From contig NW_005179013.1 in the NCBI RefSeq assembly GCF_000350225.1, forward strand, positions 1-64,000: a stretch of DNA of 64,000 bases, written 5' to 3'. Position 1 is the stretch's first letter; every line of letters begins with the position of its first letter. The notes under the pieces are model-generated. The model had not been told where the DNA came from, ran no database searches, and was given only the letters and a program-made list of their open reading frames with translations. Shown here piece by piece: positions 51,215 to 62,600 of the stretch. The stretch is from Chondrus crispus (lineage: Eukaryota > Rhodophyta > Florideophyceae > Gigartinales > Gigartinaceae). Both the position numbers and the translations under genes were made by a program.

Positions 51215-54200
51215 ATGGAAGATCAAGGAGGAGGAGGATCCATCAGAATCGACAAACTGACGGACTCCAACTTCTACGTGTGGAAGCAGAAAATACAACT
51301 TCTGCTTGCTCTACGTGATGTTGACCAATACATCGTTGAGGGAAGAGTTCCAAGTGAGGAACGCGCGGAAGAGCGTAAGAAGTGGATCAGAGGTGACAGT
51401 AAAGCTAAAGCACTGATTGGTCTCTCCCTATCAGATGAGCATCTTGAGCATGTACGTGATGTTGATACTGCTCATGAGATGTGGGAAGCTATTGTCAACG
51501 TGTTTGAGAGGCACACTTTGCTGAACAAACTAGCTGCACGTCGTGAGTTCTACACTGTGAAGATGCTTTCCGGTGAAAAGGTGCTTGCATACATCAATCG
51601 TGTCAAGCAGCTGGCAGCCATTCTCAAGTCAATGAGCGTAAACATCGATGACAAGGAGATGGCCATGGCAGTGCTCAACGGTCTGCCTGCCCGTTTCGAG
51701 GCTCTCATCGTTGCACTTGATGCTCTCGGTAATGAGGAAAAGATATTCAGTTTGGACTTTGTGAAAAGTCGTCTGCTGCAGGAAGAGCAACGAGCAAACA
51801 TGAAGTCTAGCTCCTCACAGACATCGGCTCTGGTTAATCGTGCCCCGAACAATCGGGACATAAACGATTACAAATGCACGAACTGCGGTCATACAGGCCA
51901 TACGGCAACCCGCTGCTGGGGAAAGGATTTGAATGGGCGTCGCCCGGCTCCTCCTAGCGGATATAAACCGCGTATGTCTCAGCGGAAACAATCTGCATTT
52001 GTCACACAGAAACCTGATCCCGACATGGTTGTAAACAGCGTCGACTTCACATGTCTGATGTCGAAAGCGTCGCACACCAACGATCTGGAGATGTCGCCTT
52101 CGTGGCTCGTAGATTCAGCTTGTACAGCTCATATTACATATGACCGATCTCTGTTTGCAACGTATGAGCCACTTGAATCCGCCTCTGTTCAGATGGGAAC
52201 CAAGGCTAGTGCAAAGGTTGCCGGCCGTGGTGACGTTCACTTGAAGTTAAATGTGAATGGCCGCATCGAACCGTGCAAGTTGACGGATGTATTGCACGTT
52301 CCGGACTTTGCGTTCTCTCTGCTCTCTGTCAGTCGAATGACTGAACTTGGACTAAAAGTTGGGTTCGAAAATGGAAAATGCATGATCAGACGAGGCTCAA
52401 CTGTAGCGGCGACTGCGACATTGGTTGGAGAACTTTACGTTCTCGACATCGTCAGTGACATCGGATCTGCACATGCTGCCACCCTGCAAACGTGGCATGA
52501 GCGCTTTGCACATGTGCATTCTCAAGGTATTGCTTCGATGATTCGTGACAATGTGGTAAGTGGAGTCAAACTACTTGGTAATGAGGCTAACAAAATCAAC
52601 AATACTGACAATGATTGCATCTCTGAAAAATGTTCTGCGTGCGTCTACGGCAAAGCCACTCGATCTGTGATCTCAAAAGAGCGGTCCTCGAGGCGGGCAT
52701 ACTTCTGTCTAGACTTAGTTCACTCTGATGTTTGTGGCCCCTTAGAGGTGCAGTCCATTGGTGGTGCCAAGTACTTCATTACCTTCATAGATGATCACTC
52801 AAACTGGTCAGTAGTGTACCCTATGCACCATAAATCAGAAGCATTTGAACGATACAAAATGTTTGCACAACTTGCTCAGACTCACACTGGTCGCAAGATC
52901 AAAGTGCTTCGCACCGATCGAGGTGGTGAGTATCTGTCCACGGAGTTTAAGTCTTTTCTGATTGCAAATGGTACTCAGCATCAAATGACGACCGCGTACA
53001 CACCGGAGCAAAATGGCGTCGCCGAACGACTGAACAGAACTTTGGTAAACTTGGTGCGCTCCATGCTAGCGCACAAGAAAGTTACAAAGGGGTTCTGGGC
53101 AGAAGCACTTGCCAATGCAGTGTACGTTCGAAATCGAGTTACGTCACGTGCCATTCCCCCCAAGGTGACCCCCTACCACTTATGGATGAAATCTGTGCCA
53201 AATGTTGGTCATTTGCGTGTTTTCGGTTCAAAGTGTTGGTATACATTACCAAAACACAACATGCAGAAACTTGACGCCCGTGCAAAGGAGGCAATGTTTC
53301 TAGGGTATGCTGAAAATACGAAAGCTTACAAGTTGTGGGATGGTGATTTGCACAAAGTGATCGTATCCAGAGATCTTACTTTTGACGAGTCCACGGGAGG
53401 CAAATCTGGTGAACCGATGGATACAAACGAGGAGGCTACAACTGATGATGACACAATCAACTTGAACATCGATGAGGAAGTTGCAGAAAATGATGCAGTG
53501 GCATCAGAAGCATCATCGCCGGATGAACAACAAGACTCTGATGAATCCTCCAACTCCTCCCCAACTGCAGGGGAGGACAAACTACCGAAACAGTTGAGCA
53601 ACACGTAGTTGAGGAAGAAACTATTGATCCGCCAACTAATCTCCGTCGGTCCACTCGCGTTCGCAAAACGCCTGGGGCGTGGTGGGCAGCAGCTTTGGTG
53701 ACTGCTGGACTCCTTAGCCACGCCCATGTGATAACGGAAATTCCAAACTCGTACAAGCAAGCTATGGATTCTCCGAAAGCTCGCTTCTGGCAGAAGGGAA
53801 TCGACAAAGAACTTGCTTCACAACACAAAAACAAAACATGGACACTTGTTCCAAGATCTCAAGCATCAAACGTCCTGACGTCCAGGTGGGTTTTCGGAGT
53901 GAAGCAACTTCCTGACGAGTCCGAAAAATTGGTCGAAACTGCAAAAGGACGACTTGTGGCACGAGGTTTTCAACAAGTAGAAGGCATCGATTACAATGAA
54001 ACTTTCGCCCCTGTCATCAAGTTCACAACTATCCGTCTGCTGCTGGCACTGGTTGCGCACTTTGACCTTGAGCTGCATCAGATGGACGTGGTGACTGCCT
54101 TCCTCAACGGTGACCTTCACGAAGAAATCTACATGGAGCAACCTGAAGGATGCATCGACAAAGTCAAACCTGATTCGGTGTGTAAACTTTTGAAAGCAAT

Positions 54201-55332
54201 CTATGGTCTTAAGCAAGCCCATCGCCAATGGCATAGTAAGATCGATGAGTTTCTGATCACTGAACTTGGTTTCAACACTACACGCAGCGACCCATGTCTT
54301 TACATTCGACGTCAAGGCAATGTCATCATGATTATCGCGTTGTACGTGGACGATCTGCTGCTAGCTGGAAGTGACTTGGAGGCCATATTATGGATGAAAA
54401 ATGAACTCAACAAACGATTCGATATGAAAGACCTTGGCGAAGCGAAGACTTGTATTGGTCTAGAGATCGACCGTATACGTTCTAAACACGTCCTGACCGT
54501 CACGCAGTCGAAGTATGCCCAAGCAGTACTGAAACGGTTCAAAATGTCGGCATGCAATCCTTGCGTTACTCCGATGGAACAGTCTCGACATGTCACAATG
54601 CAAGTGGCCGAAACTGGCACTGATGACAACCCATGCTTTGAACCATATCGTCAGGCCATTGGATGTCTAATGTTCCTAATGGTCGGGACCCGCCCCGATA
54701 TTGCGTATGCCATTGGAAAGTTATCTCAACACTGTGCCGACCCTCACGAGTCGCACTGGTCAGGTGTGAAACGTGTTTTGAGATACTTGCGTGGGTCCCA
54801 GCATCTTGGAATAGTGTTTGGTAAAGATGATCTTGGTACGGAACTTCATGGGTATAGCGACGCAGATTGGGGTGGATGCCTTGAATCACGAAAATCAACG
54901 AGTGGGTACGTGTTCAAGCTTTGTGATGGGCCTATCAGTTGGGCTTCCCGGAAACAAACAGTAGTTGCAAAGTCTACTTGTGAGGCAGAATACATCGCAC
55001 TCAGTGAAGCATGCAAAGAGGCCGCGTGGCTTCGACGCTTCCATGCCGATGTACTTGGTGCGAATTCAGATCCAACAATTCGCGTTGGATGTGACAACGC
55101 TGGTACGATTGCGTTTGCTCAGAACGAATCTACAAATCGTCGCAACAAGCACATTGATATTACGTATCATTTTGTTCGAGATGCGGTGCAGCGAAAACTG
55201 GTCACATTGTACCATTGTCCGACAACAGAAATGCCAGCCGATATGCTGACCAAACCACTTGGTCGCGTGCTGTTTGAAAAGTTCGTGGGCATGGTTGGGC
55301 TTTCCGAGTGCAAAGCTGCCCAAAGCATGTGA
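51215..55332 (+). pseudogene. Copia-1 gag-pol
   Basis: Gag from ATG 51215 (MEDQGGGGSIRIDKLTDSNF), chosen because it aligns with the Copia-2 start; zinc knuckle CTNCGHTGHTATRC at about residue 221; aspartic protease WLVDSACTAHIT at about 297 (DSA where Copia-2 has DSG); integrase with zinc-finger end CSACVYGKATRSV, HSDVCGP, RTDRGGEY and NGVAERLNRTL; acidic linker; reverse transcriptase (ARGFQQVEGIDYNETFAPV, MDVVTAFLNG, LYVDDLLLAGS); RNase H (GYSDADWGGC, STCEAEYIALSEACKEAAW), ending KAAQSM. Domain order protease-integrase-reverse transcriptase-RNase H is diagnostic of Copia. Nearly whole, about one break. Confidence 0.9.
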
Positions 55333-55343
55333 TCGAGGGGAGG
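55331..55343 (+). other. Copia-1 polypurine tract
   Basis: GATCGAGGGGAGG directly before the 3' LTR; same in the other Copia-1 fragments and nearly the same in Copia-2. Confidence 0.8.
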
Positions 55344-56607
55344 TATTGAAAATGTGCGACCACATGCTGTTATCTGAAAAGGTCAAAATCGAGTGACACG
55401 TGTACATGACTGCACGGTCCGGGCCCTCTTACCCATATCACGACATGACACGTGTAAAATCCCAGATTTTGGGGTTCTGGGGACGAAAGTGGCCTCTCGG
55501 AGGGTCATGCAAATTTGCATAGTTTTGCCAAGTGGAACCTTGGCCCGTAGTACTATAGACTACACAGGAAATACTGCAATTATATTGGCCCTCAGGTCTA
55601 ATACCGCAAATCTATTGGTCGAGCGTTGTCCACGTGTGCCTCATTGGCCTTGTGATGTACTTTAAATGGCCTGTATATGCCATAATTACGTTGTTTTGGG
55701 GGTTTCAAGTGGTTTGCCATGGTTGTAATGAGTAATTGCATGGGGCCCCCGGGCGGGACACATGTATGCCGTGTACACATGTACACGTCGCCAGGTGGAT
55801 TCGTGTACGTACACATGTACACGCATCCAGGTGTATGCACATGAGGGTTTACAGTTTTACAGTGTCAGACTGTTTGCGATCCTGCGCGTGTCCGAGTACA
55901 GTACATGTGAATCAAAAGTACAACAAGTACTTCTCGCGAGAGGAATACAGTTGTGCGATTATTCTGTGTACGCGTCACGCTGTATGCGAGTCTTGCGTGA
56001 GCACGCGCCGTTGCACTGTGCTCTCGTCATGGTGCGCCGTTGGATGCAAGTTCATGACAGTACTCGTGTGATTTACATGTATTCTCATGTGAGTTGTGTA
56101 GAAAGTCTGGATGCACATTGTTATAACTTGCCATAATTATCTGACAGTGCTTGGCGAAATTAGTAAGGTGAGAAACAAGGATACGTATGGCGATTGTGAT
56201 ATGAAAGACGTTTGCGTTGTTGGAAATAGACAAGTACCAAGTTGTTCGTTGCACAACAATGAAGTCTGGCATGACTGGATGCAGATTAGTAAGGTGTGAA
56301 ACAGTTGCATGCATAGGGCCATGGTTTACAGTCATTTGGAATGTGTAGAAATAGTTGTGAGCTAATAGTTACGAATCGATTCGTAAGGTGGAAATCGAAC
56401 AGTATGGTCGGGCCACAAGAAGACCGCGCTTGGTCGCGCATAGTAGAGTATGGTTTACTGGGAGTCGGAGTAGAGCGATAGTGTAGCACTCGAGGTGTAT
56501 AAGTATTGCAGGAAAACGGCTTCATTGTAAAACTCGGCACGAACTCCATCACTCACACACATCAACCTGCCTTCCTTCTTTCCCTTGCCCCTCCGAACCT
56601 ACCATTA
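55344..56607 (+). repeat. 3' LTR (type a) of Copia-1
   Basis: 1264 bp partner of 48730-49993. Confidence 0.95.
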
Positions 56608-56725
56608 GAGGATTCATCAGAGTCTTGTTGTTCATCCGGCGATGATGCTTCTGATGCCACTGCATCATATTCTGCAACTTCCTCATCGATGTTCAAGTTG
56701 ATTGTGTCATCATCAGTTGTAGCCA
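56608..56725 (-). pseudogene. Short Copia-1 pol fragment (linker before reverse transcriptase)
   Basis: 118-bp minus-strand match to the acidic linker (TTDDDTINLNIDEEVAE...EASSPDEQQDSDESS) of Copia-1, trapped between the whole Copia-1 and a type-b LTR. It is probably the other side of the minus-strand Copia-1 at 46694-48729 into which the whole copy inserted. Confidence 0.85.
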
Positions 56726-57781
56726 TTGAAAATGTGCGACCACATGCTGTTATCTGGAAAGTGCAAAATCGAGCGACACGTGTACATGACTCGACGGTCC
56801 GGACCCTCACCCCATATCACCACATGACATGTGTAAATTCTCAGATTTTGGGGTTCTGGGGACGAAAGTGGACTTTTGGAGAGTTATGCAAATTTGCATA
56901 AATGCCGAAAATTTGCATTTGGCCGGAACCGTTATAGGGCTACACAGGCAATACTGCAAATCTATTGGGTGTCGGTTCGAATGCTGCAATTCTATTGGTC
57001 TGTTACTGTCCACTTATATGCAGTCATGCTGGTGATATATCTTGAATGATCGGTATACGTTTTAATTACATCATTTCGGGGTTTTCAAGTTGTTCACCAT
57101 GGTTGTAATGGGTAATTACGTGTGGCCTTGGCGCTGGACACTTGTGTGCGGTGTACACATGTACACATCGCCAGGTTGCTGCGTGTACGTACACTTGTAC
57201 ACGTCGCCTACATACGGTCCGGCGCGTGTCCGAGCACAGTACATGTGAATTAAAAGTACAACAAGTATTTCTCGCAAGAGACATGTACTTACGTGAGTAT
57301 TCAGTGTACGCGTCACGCTGTATGCGACCCTTGCATCAGCATGCGCCGTTGTACTACACTCTCGTCAGCATGCGACGTTGTACTGTGCTCTCGTTATGGT
57401 GCGCCGTTGGATGCAAGTTGATGACAGTACTGGTGTGATTCACATCGGATATCACGTGAGATGTGTAGAAAGTCTGGATGCATATTGTTGCTATCCGTGA
57501 TAGTTGTCTGGCAGTGTGTACCGAAATTAGTAAGGTACGACACAAGGGCATGTATGGTGACTGAGATATGACAGGACTTTGCGTTGTTGGAAATAGAGAG
57601 ATGCCAAGTTGTTCATTGTGCAAGAATATATTCTGTCATGTCTGGATGCAGATTAGTAAGGTGTGAAACGATTGCATGCATAGGGCCCATGGTTTACAGT
57701 CACTCGAAATGTGTAGAAACTGTTGTGCACTGATAGTCAATAGTCAATTCGTAAGGTGGAAATAGAACAGTGTGGACGGGC
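56726..57781 (+). repeat. Copia-1 LTR type b, cut by Copia-2
   Basis: Starts cattgaaaatgtgcg and follows the type-b sequence until Copia-2 begins at 57782. The remaining 3' part should lie beyond the right edge after Copia-2; expected TSD cgggc (57777-57781). Confidence 0.85.
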
Positions 57782-58463
57782 TGTTGGAAATCTTCCACCA
57801 CATGCTAAGCTACAAGCCTGGACAGATATTACACGTGTACGTCGACGAAACCAAAAATACTTGCAAGAGCATTCTCAGGTTGTTTGGTCTTCAATGTGGA
57901 CACGTGTCATATTTGTACACGGTTGCACTTTCCTATAATTTCCGAGCATGTCTCAATTTTGTTGTTGACACGTGTAAGTTATTTACTTCGTGGCACTCTA
58001 CAGTACATTCTGAACATGTTTCATTTTTCTCGATTTGACACGTGTGTGACACGTATGACAATTGTCCTACACGTGTGTGACACGTATGACGTATGTGCCA
58101 CAGTGGTTATTAATCGTAGTGTAAAATCTGTAATCTACAGTAATTGACTCTCAAACGGTCCCAAATTATTATCAACCGAGAGTGCAAGAAGGAGAGTCAT
58201 TTGATTATCAACCGAGAGTGGAAGTAGGAGAGTCACTTGATTATCAACCGAGAGTGTAACAGGGAGAGTCACTTGATTATCAACGAGTGCAAGAAGGAGA
58301 GTCACGTGACCAGCCCTAATGGCTCGAATTGTATGTAGTTCGAAGAGTATAAGTAGCGCCAATAGTTGGCGACCAAGAGTAAAATGGTATCAACTTCTTT
58401 TCCCGTCAACCACCAGCAACCTTCAACCATCCTTCTTCCCTCTGCCCCGCTGACCTTTCTATA
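57782..58463 (+). repeat. 5' LTR of Copia-2
   Basis: 682 bp, TGTTGGAAATC...CTGACCTTTCTATA. U3 has at least five (A)CACGTGT motifs (57830-58075) and a 36-bp tandem repeat; TATA-like gagtataagtagcgcc near 58346. The start TGTTGG is typical of copia elements. Confidence 0.9.
58165..58308 (+). repeat. 36-bp tandem repeat in Copia-2 U3, four copies
   Basis: Four units of the form attatcaaccgagagtg....ggagagtca (the last one shorter), about 36 bp each, just upstream of the TATA-like sequence; repeat arrays in U3 often act as enhancers. Confidence 0.8.
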
Positions 58464-58477
58464 GGTTATGGGCCCAG
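58464..58477 (+). other. Copia-2 primer-binding site (half-tRNA type)
   Basis: GGTTATGGGCCCAG directly after the LTR, the same as Copia-1; pairs with the initiator tRNA-Met anticodon arm. Confidence 0.85.
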
Positions 58478-59673
58478 TTCAACGCTGATCGTCGTCTTCG
58501 TTTTGGTTCAAGTTCGAGTTTCACCGTCGTTCAAGTATCAGTTTGTTCAGCTCGTCAAGCAGAAGAAGAAGGTATCAGTTTCAGTCTCCGCTTTCGAGTT
58601 TAGTTTTTCAGTTTTCTCAGTTTTCGCCGTCGTTTTCATCACCGTTTCAGCCGGTTTTTCAGTTTGGTGGTCCGTCAGTTCCGAGTTTTTGGAAATCAAC
58701 TTTGTGGTCTTGCAGCTTTGTCGTGGCAGTCGTTGTGTGAGCTGTGGGTGAGCCTTCCGCTAGTCGGGAGGAAGAAAGTCCCTAGTGGCCAACGCACTGC
58801 CAAATCCTCATTGGTCTGTCAGCTCTCAGTTTTTTTTGCTTTGTCGTGGCAGTCGTTGTGTGAGCTGTGGGTGAGCCTTCCGCTAGTCGGGAGGAAGAAA
58901 GTCCCTAGTGGCCAACGCACTGCCAAATCCTCAGTGGAACATACCCTCGCTCTTGGTGAAAGGCTGGTGCCATTGGAAATCTGACTTGAGCGAGGGTCCG
59001 ACCAAGAATCGTCGAGAGACGAATTACTGATCCTCGGGGAGGATCACAGTGTACTAGTCTAGTCGATCCGCACTCTGCCTTCGGGAGGTGCGTCGGCGGT
59101 GTGGGTAACGCTCTCGGTATTAGCCCTATAGGTACGACTTCGGTCCCCTGGGTGAAGAGAATACGTGCCTAAACACTGAACCTCTCACTATACGTGTATA
59201 AGGTCGCGTACCTTGATTAAGTTCGCACGGAAGAGGGTGACCCAAGGAGTGATTGTGAACAAATCACACGAGTACGACGAAGGCAGTTTCATTCTTGTGT
59301 TGTGGGAGACCCTTGAGGCAGTACCGTATCAAGTTTGGACAAGCCGATTTCGGTTGCAGGGACCGTTCGCGGTAGTGACCAAAAGTCCTGGTTCGTCTAC
59401 AGGCAAAGTTGTTGTGCTTACTCGTGGCACGTTTGATTTAGTTCACAGTCGAAAGACCCGCACTGGCCGACATATAGGGGTAGCGCCCTAAGGCATTTTT
59501 AAGAAGAATACGCTTGTTCCACTCCGCCGGGAACAAGCACCAAGAACGTTTCCGAGTAATCGCTACAAACTTCTTATACGGGTGGGCTTGCCATTGTGTT
59601 GACTATCGGTTAACGGCTTGGGATCCCGGAACGGAAGACGTTGTATACTTGAAGGGTACATCCATTCGGCGAA
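58478..59673 (+). other. Copia-2 long leader with a tandem duplication
   Basis: 1.2-kb leader. Two 96-bp copies (58715-58810 and 58838-58933, spacing 123 bp) contain gtgggtgagcc and ccctagtggccaacgcactg. An open frame at 59213-59491 (about 92 codons, ...VPYQVWTSRFRLQGPFAVVTK...) has no ATG and no recognised family. The 50-bp block shared with Copia-1 lies at 59579-59628. Confidence 0.7.
59579..59628 (+). promoter_or_regulatory. Conserved 50-bp block before gag (Copia-2)
   Basis: Identical to 51125-51174 in Copia-1; ends 45 bp before the gag ATG. Confidence 0.8.
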
Positions 59674-62600
59674 ATGGATGACCAAAGCTCTGGATCGGTC
59701 AGAATCGAGAAGCTGACCGCATCTAACTTTTACATCTGGAAGCAGAAAATCCAGCTACTGCTTGCTCTCCGAGATGTCGATCAATACGTTTTTGATGATA
59801 TATCGGAAAATGCGACCTCAGATGATCGCAGGAAGTGGATTCGTGGTGATGCGAAAGCAAAGGCAGTCATCGGACTCACGCTTTCTGATGACTACTTGCA
59901 ACATGTGCGAGGGTGTAGCAGTGCAAAAGAGACATGGGAGGCGATTCTGAATGTGTTTGAGCGTCACACTTTGCTCAACAAACTTGCCGCCCGTCGCGAC
60001 TTTTACACTGTATCCATGCTCCCATCCGAGAAAGTGCTCGTGTTCATCAATCGTGTGAAGCAACTTGCTGCCAGATTGCATTCAATGAGTGTTGAGATTG
60101 ACGATAAAGAAATTGCAATGGCTGTGTTAAATGCTTTGCCTCCACGATTTGATAACTCGATTGTTGCACTTGACGCACTTGGCAATGAGGATAACGTGTT
60201 TGGACTCGATTTTGTGAAGAGTCGTCTGCTGCAAGAGGAACAACGAGAGAGCATGAAGACCGCTTCTACTACTTCACCCCATGCACCTGCACTTGTCAAT
60301 CGCATGCCTATTCGACGTGATATGAGATGTACGAACTGTAATCGACATGGACACACTGCAGCGCGTTGCTGGGGCAAGGATGTGAATGGGCGCCGACCTG
60401 CACCGCCAGACGGGTTCCGGTCCCGCAACCCCGGCATGAAGCCAAGTGCATTCGTATCTCGAGATGAAACTTCTACTGCTGCCTTTGCTGAAAGCGACTT
60501 TACATGCCTGCTTTCGACTTCTTCTCCCGAAAGGAAGGCAGTAAACGCAGGGTCATGGCTTGTGGATTCCGGTTGCAGTGCCCACATTACATTTGATCGC
60601 TCTTTGTTCGTTACTCATGAACAGATGCAATCTGGATCAGTCGAGATGGGCACGAAGGCTAGAGCCAATGTCGCTGGTCGTGGTGAGGTAGAATTCATGT
60701 TGAACGTCAATGGTAGTCCACATCCTTGCAAATTGTCCAACGTTTTGCATGTCCCTGATTTCGGATACTCGCTACTGTCTGTTAGCCAAATCGTTTCAAA
60801 GGGCTTGCAAGTGTCATTTGAAAATGACAAATGCATCGTTACTGCAGGGCCAACTCTAGTTGCCACAGCTAGTCAAGTTGGGGATTTATTCATACTTGAC
60901 GTCATGAATGAAACTTTCTCTGCTCACGTAGTTACCTTGCGGACGCTACATGAACGAATGGCCCATGTTAACGTACAAGGAATCGCATCAATGATTCACA
61001 ATAATGTGGTAAGTGGCATCAATGTTCGTCAAAGCGATGTGATCAGAGCAATGAATAGAAAGTCTGACAATCACTCTCTCGTTTGTCCTGCGTGTGTGTT
61101 TGGCAGAGCAAAGCGATCAGTAATCCCGAAACAGCGATCATCGTCTCGAGCACAGAACTGTCTTGACTTGGTACATTCCGACGTTTGCGGTCCGCTCGAA
61201 GTACAGTCCATTGGTGGTTCGACATACTTCATTACATTTGTAGATGATCACTCGAACTGGGTAGTTGTGTACACGATGAGAAATAAATCTGAGGCGTTTG
61301 CAAAATACAAGTTGTATGAACAGTTTGCCCAAACGCACACTGGTCGCAAAGTGAAGGTGCTTCGCACTGATCGAGGGGGAGAGTACTTGTCGACAGAATT
61401 CAAGTCATATTTGGATTCAAACGGTACACAGCACCAGCTCACCACTGCCTACACACCTGAACAAAACGGTGTTGCTGAACGTTTGAATCGAACCTTGATT
61501 GATCTTGTCCGTTCCATGCTTTCTCATAAACAGGTCAGTAAACGATTCTGGGCAGAGGCTCTTGCCACTGCAGTATATGTACGCAATCGAGTTACTTCAC
61601 GGGCTTTGCCAGTTAACACGACTCCCCATCACATTTGGATGAAGTCAACCCCAAATGTTGGCCATTTGCGAGTATTTGGGTCAAAATGTTGGTATACATT
61701 ACCGAAATTAGAGCTCCGTAAGCTTGACTTGCGAGCGCGTGAAGCGATGTTTCTCGGTTATTCGCAATGCAGTAAAGCATACAAACTTTGGGACGGAGAG
61801 TTGAATAAAGTTGTTGTTTCACGAGATGCCAAGTTTGATGAATCGACATGTGGGATGCATGACATTCCTGCACATGAAAAAGATTCAATCAACTCTGACG
61901 TTGGCGTTGTATTGCTCGGTGGCGACAATGAGAATGAAGCCGATACCCCAAATGCTAATGAGGTTGGGTCGGAAGAGGATGAAATTTCAGGGGAGGTTAT
62001 TGAAAACGAGGACACTCACTCTGTAGGTGAGAATGATGAAGATGATATATCACCTCCCGTCGAAACTCCGAATGTCACCCCTCCAACTCCGACTCCAGCT
62101 GTACGAAGATCGTCTCGAATCAGTAGACCTCCCGGATCATGGTGGAGGAGCAACTTTACAGCTGCTCCTCTTTCACATGCCCATGTCGCTATTGAAGGTC
62201 CCAAGACTTTCGAACAAGCAACCCACGGTCCTAGAACTGCATTCTGGCAAACCGGCATTGACAAAGAACTTGCATCGCAGACTAAGAATCAGACCTGGAA
62301 ACTTGTTCCTCGATCTGAGGCGTCAAACATCTTGACATCTCGGTGGGTTTTCAATGTCAAGCAGCTGCCTGATGCAAATGGCAATATAGTTGAAAGTGCA
62401 AAAGCCAGACTTGTTGCCCGTGGATTCCAGCAAGTGCAAGGTCTTGACTATACTGAGACATATGCCCCTGTCATAAAGTTTACCACTATTCGTCTACTTC
62501 TTGCCTTAGTTGCTCATTACGACCTTGAACTTCATCAGATGGATGTCGTGACTGCGTTTTTGAACGGCGACTTGGATGAAGACATCTACATGGAGCAACC

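Larger units (their letters stand above)
48730..56607 (+). mobile_element. Copia-1: nearly whole 7.9-kb Ty1/Copia element with extra ORF0
   Basis: LTRs of 1264 bp at 48730-49993 and 55344-56607 differing at about twenty positions (about 1.5%), so moderately young. Order: LTR, primer site, low-complexity leader, zinc-finger ORF0, conserved 50-bp block, gag-pol, polypurine tract, LTR. About one break in gag-pol. Both flanks are minus-strand Copia-1 sequence, but the five bases on each side do not match, so recombination or loss at the insertion has altered the ends. Confidence 0.95.

Noticed and set aside
59213-59491. 92-codon frame in the Copia-2 leader as a second ORF0
   Set aside because: No ATG, no zinc fingers, no similarity to Copia-1 ORF0; noted only in the leader entry.
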